In this document: positions 26,732-35,203 of the stretch, one piece after another
Numbering within the stretch: position 1 is the stretch's first letter
Layout of the letters: each line of letters starts with the position of its first letter
From: Beijerinckiaceae bacterium
Lineage (GTDB): Bacteria; Pseudomonadota; Alphaproteobacteria; Rhizobiales; Beijerinckiaceae
Assembly (NCBI GenBank): GCA_947478405.1
Contig: CANJVX010000011.1
Coordinates: 1 to 64,000, forward strand
Length of the DNA: 64,000 nucleotides
Direction of reading: 5' to 3'
Translations under genes and position numbers: made by a program
Notes under the pieces: model-generated
Database searches by the model: none
What the model saw: the letters and a program-made list of their open reading frames with translations, nothing else
What the model was told of the DNA's origin: nothing

Positions 26732-26766
26732 CGCAAGACCGTCAGACGCCCGTGCGCGATAGGGAA

Positions 26767-27483
26767 TCAGCGCCGATCTCCGAACAGATGCTGCAGCAAC
26801 CGCCCGAACGGGCCGGTCAGATGGAGCGGCGCATCAGTCACCGCAAAGCAAAGGCAATCTTCACCTGCGTCCGAAACCGGCTTGTGATCGAGATCGGCTT
26901 CAGCGACAGCAATGTCGCCGCGCCCGTAATGGCCGGTCACGTCTGAAAACCCGCCCTGCAGAACGAGTGTCACTTCAGACCCTTCATGCGTATGAGAGGG
27001 CATGCGACGACCTGCGCGCACCCAGAGCAGGCTCGCGTCGCCACGACCCTTGTCCTCGATGCGGAATTCTTTCACGCCCGGCAGTTTCGCGCGCCATTGG
27101 ATCGCGTTCAGATCCTGCCCCAGATAATGGCGCAAGGGCGAGGGCAAAATATCTGATCCAGCCACGAGTGGTGCAGGACGACGCCGGGCCGGCTCGGTCG
27201 CAAAAATAGCGGCCAGTCTCTCATCACGATGTGAAAGGGGCTCGGGGACCCCGCGGTGAAGCTCCTCGGCCGCCAGATCTTCCATCGCCGCCACAAAACG
27301 ACGCGACTGAGGCTTCAGCACCAGATGGGAGGCAACAAGTGCGTGAAGGCTCGGATCGAGCGAACCAGCTCCGTAGGCCGCCAAAAGTACATCGACGGCT
27401 TCACCCTGAGCCTCGGAACCACTGGTCTCACGTTTCAAATCAAGCCCCTGCCCATCTCGTGCCCGTCTGCTATAAGCAGTCAA
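26767..27483 (-). CDS. ChrR-like cupin anti-sigma factor with altered zinc motif
   Basis: Protein of 238 residues with the two-domain layout of ChrR, which binds and inhibits the ECF sigma factor RpoE until singlet oxygen appears. The N-terminal helical domain has LLAAYGAGSLDPSLHALVASHLVL. The C-terminal cupin has the metal ligands in RMPSHTHEGSEVTLVLQGGF and DLDHKPV. In ChrR the N-terminal zinc site uses His-x3-Cys-x2-Cys; here this reads HLVLKPQS, so both cysteines are absent, as is the early histidine. It uses a TTG start with a strong GGAGG 8 bases upstream. No sigma gene is adjacent. It may be an orphan or modified regulator. Confidence 0.8.
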   Translation of the reverse strand: MTAYSRRARDGQGLDLKRETSGSEAQGEAVDVLLAAYGAGSLDPSLHALVASHLVLKPQSRRFVAAMEDLAAEELHRGVPEPLSHRDERLAAIFATEPARRRPAPLVAGSDILPSPLRHYLGQDLNAIQWRAKLPGVKEFRIEDKGRGDASLLWVRAGRRMPSHTHEGSEVTLVLQGGFSDVTGHYGRGDIAVAEADLDHKPVSDAGEDCLCFAVTDAPLHLTGPFGRLLQHLFGDRR

Positions 27484-27543
27484 GTCAAGCGCCTCCGCGC
27501 AAGCTTCATTGCCACTGACCCAATCAAGTCAATGAATCCATAC

Positions 27544-27573
27544 CGGTTACGCGCCATTTTACAAAACGGATCA
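27544..27573 (-). promoter_or_regulatory. Candidate RpoE/ECF11-type promoter for chrR-SDR
   Basis: The minus strand reads TGATCC, an 18-base spacer, then TAACCG, ending about 60 bases before the chrR start. TGATCC with a TAA-type -10 element is the known pattern of promoters used by RpoE of the ChrR-controlled group. It suggests that the operon is switched on by such a sigma factor encoded elsewhere. No matching site was found before the photolyase gene. Confidence 0.5.
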
Positions 27574-27651
27574 CGTGACCCAAATGATTTGTCAGCCGAG
27601 ATGTAAGAAAAAAAAGACACCCTTCTCATCAAATTCACCGAGTTTTGCCTG

Positions 27652-28683
27652 ATGACGACCGCTCCAGACGTCCTTGCTGCCATCGGCGACACGCCCCTGA
27701 TCAAGTTGCGCTATGCCTCGGAGGCAACCGGCTGCACGATTTTGGGCAAGGCAGAATTCATGAACCCCGGCGGATCCGTCAAGGATCGCGCGGCGCTCGC
27801 CATTGTGAAGGATGCCATCGGCCGGAGGCTACTCAATCCAGGTGGACTGATTGTCGAGGGCACGGCTGGCAATACCGGCATCGGCCTCGCAATGGTCGCC
27901 AATGCGCTCGGCTTCAAGACCGTCATCGTTATCCCAGATACGCAGTCGCAAGAAAAAAAAGACATGCTTCGCCTTCAAGGCGCCGAGCTGATCGAAGTCC
28001 CGGCTGTGCCTTATGCCAATCCGAATAATTACGTGAAAGTGTCCGGACGTCTCGCCGCACGCTTGGCCAAAGAACATGCGCAAGGCGCAATCTGGGCCAA
28101 TCAATTCGACAATATCGCCAATCGTCGTGGTCATTACGAAACCACTGGGCCGGAAATTTTTACCCAGACCGATGGTAAGGTCGACGGCTTTACTTGCGCA
28201 GTCGGCACGGGCGGGACTTTGGCTGGTGTGGGCATGGCGTTGAAAGAGCGCAACAAGAACATCAAGATTGCGATCAGCGATCCTATGGGGGCCGCACTCT
28301 ATCATTTTTATGCGCATGGTTCCCTGAAAGCCGAAGGCTCTTCCATTACCGAAGGAATTGGACAGGGCCGCATCACCGCCAATCTCGAAGATGCACCCAT
28401 CGATATGGCGTTTCAGATTAGCGATGAAGACGCCTTGCCGATCCTCTTCGATCTTGCCGAACAGGAAGGCATGTTGCTTGGCGGCTCCGCGGCCATCAAC
28501 ATTGCTGGCGCGATGCGACTGGCCAAAGAGATGGGGCCCGGTCATACGATCGTGACCATCTTGTGCGATGGTGGCGCCCGTTACGCATCAAAACTCTACA
28601 ATCCGGAATTTCTGCGCAGCAAAAATCTGCCTGTCCCAGGCTGGATGGCGCGCGCGTCGAGCATTCAGCCTGATTTCCAATAA
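27652..28683 (+). CDS. cysK: Cysteine synthase-like PLP enzyme
   Basis: PLP-dependent beta-replacement enzyme of 343 residues, expected to make cysteine from O-acetylserine and sulfide. The PLP lysine is in NPGGSVKDRAALAIV. The substrate loop reads EGTAGNTGIGLA where classic CysK has EPTSGNTG. The phosphate-binding loop is AVGTGGTLAGVG. The altered loop and extra C-terminal length mark a rhizobial-type variant, so substrate preference could differ from housekeeping CysK. It is divergent from chrR and is followed 12 bases later by the sulfurtransferase gene, consistent with a sulfur metabolism pair. Confidence 0.88.
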   Translation: MTTAPDVLAAIGDTPLIKLRYASEATGCTILGKAEFMNPGGSVKDRAALAIVKDAIGRRLLNPGGLIVEGTAGNTGIGLAMVANALGFKTVIVIPDTQSQEKKDMLRLQGAELIEVPAVPYANPNNYVKVSGRLAARLAKEHAQGAIWANQFDNIANRRGHYETTGPEIFTQTDGKVDGFTCAVGTGGTLAGVGMALKERNKNIKIAISDPMGAALYHFYAHGSLKAEGSSITEGIGQGRITANLEDAPIDMAFQISDEDALPILFDLAEQEGMLLGGSAAINIAGAMRLAKEMGPGHTIVTILCDGGARYASKLYNPEFLRSKNLPVPGWMARASSIQPDFQ

Positions 28684-28695
28684 AAGGTTATTGCC

Positions 28696-29547
28696 ATGAC
28701 CGAACTCCCACCTGCCCCGCTCGTCTCGACGCAATGGCTCGCCGAGCGCCTTGGTACACCGGCGCTGGTGATCCTCGATGGCTCTTGGTATTTGCCCGCG
28801 CTCAGCCGCAATCCGCGCAAGGAATATCTTGAGGGTCATATTCCCGGCGCCGTCTTTTTCGATCTTGATGCCATCTCAGCACAAGAGACATCGCTCCCCC
28901 ATATGATGCCTGATCCAGTTTCCTTTGCGAATTCCATGCGCAGGCTTGGTATCGGCGATGGCGCACAGATTGTGATTTATGACGGAATGGGTCTTTTCTC
29001 TGCTCCGCGCATCTGGTGGATGTTGAAAGCATTTGGCGCCAAAGACGTGCATGTGCTCGACGGCGGTCTGCCGAAATGGAACGCAGAAAATCGCGCGCTT
29101 GAAGATGGCGAAACAAAACGCGCTGAAGCGCCTTTCACCACACGCCTCGACCATTCCGTTCTGGCCACAATGAGTGATGTGCAATGCGCGCTTGATAGCC
29201 AATCAGTTCTGGTCCTAGATGCCCGACCCGCCGAACGTTTTCGCGGCGAAGTGGCGGAGCCACGCCAGGGCCTGCGCATGGGACATATCCCGGGTTCCAA
29301 GAGCCTGCCCTTCTCGCTTCTGCTGGATAACGGACGCCTGAAGTCACCTGACAAAATACGCGACGTCTTTCGTGATCTGGGCATCGCCGCAAGCCAGCCA
29401 GTCATCACGAGCTGCGGATCCGGCGTGTCGGCTGCGATCATTACTCTTGCGCTGACGGTAGCCGGTCACAAGCCCGGCGCGCTCTATGATGGATCATGGG
29501 CGCAATGGGGCCTACCGGATGGGCCACCTATTTCAACAGGCATCTGA
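28696..29547 (+). CDS. sseA: 3-mercaptopyruvate sulfurtransferase
   Basis: Two-rhodanese-domain protein of 283 residues. The catalytic loop of the second domain is SCGSGVSA, close to the CG(S/T)GVTA of mercaptopyruvate sulfurtransferases and unlike the CRKGVT of thiosulfate sulfurtransferases. Other family motifs are YLEGHIPGAVFFDLDAIS and HIPGSKSLPFS. It transfers sulfur from 3-mercaptopyruvate to thiols or cyanide. It sits directly behind cysK and probably shares its transcript, which ties it to cysteine breakdown or sulfur trafficking. Confidence 0.93.
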   Translation: MTELPPAPLVSTQWLAERLGTPALVILDGSWYLPALSRNPRKEYLEGHIPGAVFFDLDAISAQETSLPHMMPDPVSFANSMRRLGIGDGAQIVIYDGMGLFSAPRIWWMLKAFGAKDVHVLDGGLPKWNAENRALEDGETKRAEAPFTTRLDHSVLATMSDVQCALDSQSVLVLDARPAERFRGEVAEPRQGLRMGHIPGSKSLPFSLLLDNGRLKSPDKIRDVFRDLGIAASQPVITSCGSGVSAAIITLALTVAGHKPGALYDGSWAQWGLPDGPPISTGI

Positions 29548-30221
<674 letters not shown>

Positions 30222-30227
30222 TCTTTC

Positions 30228-30288
30228 GGGCGCACAACGCCCAAACCACTTGCCTGCCACCTGGCCGGAACGCCTCTCGGCGTCCCGG
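30228..30288 (+). other. Two hairpins between glnB and glnA
   Basis: GGGCG-cacaa-CGCCC (30228-30242) follows the glnB stop. A stronger stem CCGG(A)ACGCC-tctc-GGCGT(C)CCGG (30265-30288) follows, with only a weak T run (GTCTTTGAG). They could attenuate read-through or set mRNA stability so that glnA and glnB levels differ. Confidence 0.4.
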
Positions 30289-30351
30289 TCTTTGAGAACT
30301 ACCGGGCCCGCAGCGGCCCCGGCTCATTCCACACCAAGAGGGACTTTCAAG

Positions 30352-31761
30352 ATGAAGAACGCCAAGGATGTCCTCAAGTCGATCAAGGACAACGACATTA
30401 AATATGTCGATCTGCGTTTTACCGATCCGCGCGGCAAGTGGCAGCATGTCACCTTCGACCAATCGCTCGTTGACGAAGAGATGTTTTCCGAAGGCACAAT
30501 GTTCGACGGATCCTCCATCGCTGGCTGGAAGGCGATCAATGAATCCGATATGACGCTCGTGCCTGATCCGACCTCGGCCTGCATTGATCCGTTCTTCGCT
30601 GCCTCCACGATGGTCATCACCTGCGACGTTATCGAGCCCTCTACCGGCGAACCCTACAATCGTGATCCGCGCGGCATTGCCAAGAAGGCAGAAGCCTATC
30701 TGAAGACGACCGGCATCGGCGACACGGCTTTCTTTGGTCCGGAAGCTGAATTCTTCGTCTTCGACGACGTGCGTTTCATGGCGGACCCCTACAACACAGG
30801 TTTCGTGCTCGACAATATCGAATTGCCCACCAATATGGATACGCCCTATGAAGGCGGCAATCTCGGACATCGTGTGCGCACCAAGGGCGGCTATTTCCCC
30901 GTACCCCCGATCGACTCGGCGCAGGACATGCGCGGCGAAATGCTGGCTGCCATGCAATCCATGGGTGCCGTCGTTGAAAAGCACCATCACGAAGTGGCTT
31001 CCGCACAGCATGAACTTGGTCTCAAGTTCGGCACGCTGACGACCATGGCCGACCATATGCAGATCTATAAATACTGCATCCATCAGGTCGCGCAGAGCTA
31101 TGGCAAGACCGCAACTTTCATGCCCAAGCCCGTCTTTGGTGACAATGGCTCAGGCATGCATGTGCACCAGTCGATCTGGAAGGCCGGCAAGCCGGTCATG
31201 GCTGGCAACAAATACGCTGACCTCAGCCAGGAATGCCTCTGGTACATCGGCGGCATCATCAAGCACGCGAAGGCGCTCAACGCTTTCACCAACCCGTCCA
31301 CCAACAGCTACAAGCGTCTGGTGCCAGGCTATGAAGCCCCCGTGCTGCTCGCCTATTCGGCGCGCAACCGTTCTGCCTCTTGCCGTATCCCCTATACGTC
31401 AAACCCGAAGGCCAAGCGCGTGGAAGTGCGCTTCCCCGATCCTGCCGCCAATCCCTATCTGGCCTTCTCATCCATGCTGATGGCGGGACTCGACGGTATC
31501 CAGAATAAGATCGATCCGGGCGCGGCTATGGACAAGGATCTCTACGACCTTCCCCCCAAGGAATTGAAGAAAATCCCGACTGTTTGCGGCTCGTTGCGTG
31601 AAGCGCTTGGCAATCTCGACAAGGACCGCACCTTCCTGAAGACAGGCGGCGTGTTCAACGACGACTTCATCGACAGCTATATCGAACTGAAGATGCAGGA
31701 CGTGATGCGCTTCGAAATGACCCCACATCCGGTCGAGTTCGACATGTATTATTCCTGCTGA
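30352..31761 (+). CDS. glnA: Glutamine synthetase type I
   Basis: Dodecameric GSI of 469 residues that joins ammonium to glutamate using ATP. Visible motifs are [18 protein letters not shown] near the N-terminus, the Glu cluster in [23 protein letters not shown], and [12 protein letters not shown]. The adenylylation site is the tyrosine in [10 protein letters not shown], so activity should be controlled by GlnE under PII. The ATG at 30352 has GAGGG nearby; the track start at 30250 runs into the hairpin region. It is the second gene after glnB and is closed by a strong terminator. Confidence 0.98.
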   Translation: MKNAKDVLKSIKDNDIKYVDLRFTDPRGKWQHVTFDQSLVDEEMFSEGTMFDGSSIAGWKAINESDMTLVPDPTSACIDPFFAASTMVITCDVIEPSTGEPYNRDPRGIAKKAEAYLKTTGIGDTAFFGPEAEFFVFDDVRFMADPYNTGFVLDNIELPTNMDTPYEGGNLGHRVRTKGGYFPVPPIDSAQDMRGEMLAAMQSMGAVVEKHHHEVASAQHELGLKFGTLTTMADHMQIYKYCIHQVAQSYGKTATFMPKPVFGDNGSGMHVHQSIWKAGKPVMAGNKYADLSQECLWYIGGIIKHAKALNAFTNPSTNSYKRLVPGYEAPVLLAYSARNRSASCRIPYTSNPKAKRVEVRFPDPAANPYLAFSSMLMAGLDGIQNKIDPGAAMDKDLYDLPPKELKKIPTVCGSLREALGNLDKDRTFLKTGGVFNDDFIDSYIELKMQDVMRFEMTPHPVEFDMYYSC

Positions 31762-31783
31762 TTGTATCGCTGGAGGAGACGAC

Positions 31784-31813
31784 AAAGGCCCGGAGAGATC
31801 CGGGCCTTTTTTT
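31784..31813 (+). terminator. Rho-independent terminator after glnA
   Basis: Perfect 10-base stem AAAGGCCCGG with loop agagat and CCGGGCCTTT, followed by more T residues (seven T in all). It lies 22 bases after the glnA stop. Confidence 0.92.
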
Positions 31814-31832
31814 GTAAAGCAGCGCCCCCGCA

Positions 31833-31919
31833 TCAATGCGAGCGTGAGCGAAGCAATTCAGACAAGCCATGCGTGCTGCCTTCGGATTACCACGTCGGGC
31901 TTAGCCCTGTCCGCAATGA
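31833..31919. repeat. REP-like intergenic element, copy 1
   Basis: Left arm TCAATGCGAGCGTGAGCGAAGC, and a right part ending GGGCTTAGCCCTGTCCGCAATGA. The ends TCAATGCG/CGCAATGA are near-inverted, the usual look of dispersed Hyphomicrobiales intergenic elements. Sits after the glnA terminator. Confidence 0.6.
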
Positions 31920-32028
31920 TCGCGCCAAAGACCAGACCAAAGCCCACGCTTCCGCTTCCCGTTGATCCCCGTCAATGCTGATGGACCCAAACAGGGCAAC
32001 ACTGCGTTCACCCAAAAGGAGAGCGCTA

Positions 32029-32394
32029 ATGTCGCATTTTCATGCCGTTGTCTGGATCGACCATACACAAGCAAAAGTTTTCCGCTTCAATGGTGAGGCT
32101 GCTGAAAAGCTGGTGCTGGAGGCTCATCATCCAAAACATGCAGAAAAACATCACATCGATGAACAAAATTTCGAGTCTGTCGCCAAAGCTTTAGCTGATG
32201 CGGGAGAAGTTCTCATCACGGGGCCGGGCCAAACAAAAACAGCTCTGATGAAACATATTGCCCAGCACGATGCTCACCTTCTGTCGCACATCACAGGCAT
32301 TGAATCGGCCGATCATCCAACCGACGGACAAATTCTCGCTCATGCGCGCCATTATTTCGAAATCCACGATCACTTGACCGCACAAAAAGTTTAA
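32029..32394 (+). CDS. baeRF-like 'translational machinery' protein
   Basis: Histidine-rich protein of 121 residues with the pattern WIDHTQAKVFRFN at the start, LITGPGQTKTALMKHI in the middle and GQILAHARHYFEIHD at the end. It resembles short proteins that annotation pipelines call 'translational machinery protein', related to the bacterial eRF1/Pelota-like (baeRF, host-attachment) fold. Those proteins have been proposed to act on ribosomes, without firm proof. The ATG at 32029 has AGGAG 8 bases upstream. The next gene is a small cytochrome c about 30 bases away; a link is unclear. Confidence 0.65.
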   Translation: MSHFHAVVWIDHTQAKVFRFNGEAAEKLVLEAHHPKHAEKHHIDEQNFESVAKALADAGEVLITGPGQTKTALMKHIAQHDAHLLSHITGIESADHPTDGQILAHARHYFEIHDHLTAQKV

Positions 32395-32423
32395 GAGCGC
32401 GGTCACCAAACAGGATGGTCGCC

Positions 32424-32756
32424 ATGCACCTGCGCCCGAGCCTCCTCATTGCAAGTTTCATCTTTGTGTCTGCGCACGCGGGTGGAAGCGCGAGCGCCGC
32501 CCAGGATTCCGAACTCGTCAACCAAGGACGGCTACTCGCACAATCCATGTGTTCGGATTGTCATACGTTGGGGGGGCAGACACGAAGCGATCATGCTGCA
32601 CCCGATTTGGCTGCCGTCGGTGCCATGCGATCCACCACGACGCTTTCGTTGCGCGTCTTCCTCAGATCATCGCATGCCAACATGCCCAATCTCATTCTGG
32701 AAAATGTTCAGATAGAGGCCCTGTCAGCCTTTATCCTCGACCTTGGCGGCAAGTAA
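32424..32756 (+). CDS. Small c-type cytochrome
   Basis: Exported monoheme cytochrome c of about 110 residues. There is a signal peptide (LLIASFIFVSAHAGGSASA), a heme attachment site CSDCH and a likely distal Met ligand in ANMPNLIL, with a closing helix IEALSAFILDLG as in class I cytochromes. It should carry electrons in the periplasm, and its redox partner is unknown. The ATG at 32424 is favoured over 32415 because AGGA then has a workable spacing. Confidence 0.85.
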   Translation: MHLRPSLLIASFIFVSAHAGGSASAAQDSELVNQGRLLAQSMCSDCHTLGGQTRSDHAAPDLAAVGAMRSTTTLSLRVFLRSSHANMPNLILENVQIEALSAFILDLGGK

Positions 32757-32937
32757 CCGACCATTACCGAGGCGATGAATGCCACCGAACGGGCAAGAGC
32801 GCTGTGATTTAGTCCTGTTCCACATATGTTCCCTGTTGCGCCCCAGATAGGCTATGGTGCATCACCCCCAAGATGAATCGGGGACGTGAACCGGCGTGGC
32901 CCTACGGCCCGCACCCACCAGCACCAACAGGGCAATC

Positions 32938-34983
32938 ATGGCGTCAGATCGCGATCTTTTCGGCACAGGCGGCCCAAGCCGCAAGGCAAAGCCGGCCAAG
33001 CCCGCGGCAGAGCCCCGCAAAACCAGCGGCACGCCCGATGAGGCTGGCTATACCGCCGCCTCCATTGAAGTGCTGGAAGGGCTTGAGCCGGTCCGTCGTC
33101 GGCCAGGCATGTATATCGGCGGCACGGATGAAGCGGCCCTCCATCACCTCTTTGCCGAAGTCATCGACAATTCCATGGACGAGGCTGTGGCGGGCCATGC
33201 GACTTTTATCGAGGTTCATCTCGCTGCCGATGGTTGGCTCACCGTCACTGACAATGGCCGCGGCATACCGATTGATCCGCACCCCAAATATCCGAAAAAA
33301 TCTGCGCTCGAAGTCATCATGACCGTGCTGCATGCGGGCGGTAAATTTGACAGCGGCGCCTATCAGACATCAGGCGGTCTGCATGGCGTGGGCATTTCCG
33401 TTGTGAACGCTCTGTCAGAACGTCTCGAAGTCGAAGTGGCGCGCGGACAGGTTCTCTATCGCCAGGTTTTTGAAAAAGGCCTCGTAAAGAGCAAGCTCGA
33501 GACGGTCGGCAAGGCGCCCAACCGTCGCGGCACACGTGTGCGATTCAAACCTGACCCGGAAATTTTCGGCAAGGCGGCGCATTTCAAACCGGCGCGATTG
33601 TTTCGTATGTCACGATCCAAAGCCTATCTCTTTGGTGGTGTCGAAATCCGCTGGACCTGCACGCCCGCGCTCGTCGCAGGCAGCGAAATTCCCGCGCAAG
33701 CCGTATTTCATTTCCCCGGTGGCCTAAAGGATTATCTGGCGCAGGATATTGAAGGCAAAGAACAGGTTGTCGAACAGGTCTTCACCGGCAAGGTGGAAAA
33801 GCCCGGCGGCCATGGCTCACTGGAATGGGCTATCTCATGGCTCGTGCAGGATGATGGCTTCGTCCATTCCTATTGCAACACCATCCCGACGGCTGATGGC
33901 GGCACGCATGAAGCAGGTCTGCGCACAGCCTTGTTACGCGGCCTGAAAGATCATGCAGAACGCGTCAATCAGACCAAGCGCTTTTCAAATGTCACCAGCG
34001 ATGACGTGATGGCGACATGCGCGGCGCTGATCTCCGTCTTCATCCGTGAGCCGGAATTTCAGGGCCAAAACAAAGGCCGTCTGATGACGGTGGAAGCAGC
34101 GAAGATCGTTGAAAACACGATGCGCGATGCCTTCGACCATTGGTTGGCGAGCGCGCCCACCACAGCAAACAAATTGCTCGACTGGACGATCGAACGCTCT
34201 GAAGAGCGCTTGCGCCGACGCGCCGAGAAGGACGTTGCGCGCAAAACTGCCACACGCAAATTGCGTCTGCCAGGCAAATTGGCTGATTGCTCCAATGCCT
34301 CGTCGGACAATTCCGAACTCTTCATCGTTGAGGGTGACTCGGCCGGTGGCTCCGCCAAACAGGCGCGTGATCGCGCCTCACAGGCTATTCTGCCGTTGCG
34401 TGGTAAGATTCTCAACGTAGCCTCGGCCACGCGCGACAAACTCGCCGCCAATCAGCAAATTTCTGATTTGGCCCTGGCATTGGGCTGCGGAACAGGCTCG
34501 CAATATAAAAGTGCCGAGTTGCGCTACGACAAGGTCATCATCATGACCGACGCCGATGTCGACGGCGCGCATATTGCCTCGTTGCTGATCACTTACTTTT
34601 ATCGGCAGATGCCAAAACTCATCGATGAGGGGCATCTCTATTTGGCCGTGCCCCCACTCTATAAAATGACGCAAGGCTCCAAATCGGCCTACGCACGCAA
34701 TGATGCCCATCGCGATGAGCTGATGCGCACGATTTTTGCCGGACGGGGCAAGGTCGAGATGAGCCGTTTCAAAGGCCTCGGCGAAATGCTGCCAGCCCAG
34801 CTCAAGGAAACGACGATGGACCCGCGCAAGCGGACCCTGCTGAAAGTCGTCATTCAGCCAGAGGACCGGGAGGAGACCTCATCCTCCGTCGAGCGGCTGA
34901 TGGGCAACAAGCCAGAGGCCCGTTTTGCCTTCATTCAGGAGCGGGCAACCTTCGCCGCTGAGAAGGAATTGGTCGATATCTGA
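32938..34983 (+). CDS. parE: DNA topoisomerase IV subunit B
   Basis: ATPase subunit of the type II topoisomerase that separates daughter chromosomes, about 681 residues. The GHKL fold shows EVIDNSMDEAV, VTDNGRGIPID and GGLHGVGISVVNALS. The TOPRIM domain has FIVEGDSAGGSAKQARDR and DADVDGAHIASLL. The C-terminus ends in the usual GNKPEARFAFIQERA. The length and absence of the GyrB insertion favour ParE over GyrB. The ATG at 32938 has AGGG upstream; the GTG at 32896 used by the track adds 14 doubtful residues. Confidence 0.94.
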   Translation: MASDRDLFGTGGPSRKAKPAKPAAEPRKTSGTPDEAGYTAASIEVLEGLEPVRRRPGMYIGGTDEAALHHLFAEVIDNSMDEAVAGHATFIEVHLAADGWLTVTDNGRGIPIDPHPKYPKKSALEVIMTVLHAGGKFDSGAYQTSGGLHGVGISVVNALSERLEVEVARGQVLYRQVFEKGLVKSKLETVGKAPNRRGTRVRFKPDPEIFGKAAHFKPARLFRMSRSKAYLFGGVEIRWTCTPALVAGSEIPAQAVFHFPGGLKDYLAQDIEGKEQVVEQVFTGKVEKPGGHGSLEWAISWLVQDDGFVHSYCNTIPTADGGTHEAGLRTALLRGLKDHAERVNQTKRFSNVTSDDVMATCAALISVFIREPEFQGQNKGRLMTVEAAKIVENTMRDAFDHWLASAPTTANKLLDWTIERSEERLRRRAEKDVARKTATRKLRLPGKLADCSNASSDNSELFIVEGDSAGGSAKQARDRASQAILPLRGKILNVASATRDKLAANQQISDLALALGCGTGSQYKSAELRYDKVIIMTDADVDGAHIASLLITYFYRQMPKLIDEGHLYLAVPPLYKMTQGSKSAYARNDAHRDELMRTIFAGRGKVEMSRFKGLGEMLPAQLKETTMDPRKRTLLKVVIQPEDREETSSSVERLMGNKPEARFAFIQERATFAAEKELVDI

Positions 34984-35203
34984 CAAAGCCTCTGCCTGTG
35001 GGAGAGGTGAGACACATTGGCTACCCCTTTTTCATTGACTTACCCGCCGTTCACGCTATTCCTACCCTTGGTGCACCGGCCTCCGCGCGAGCCCGTCTAC
35101 CCGTTCCGCTCCGTTTCCGGCAGCGTGCTCCCGAATTTCTTTTATTCGCGCAAGTCAGCGGTGGCCCACAGCCCTAAGTCCGCTGCGTTAGGCAAACTCA
35201 CAT

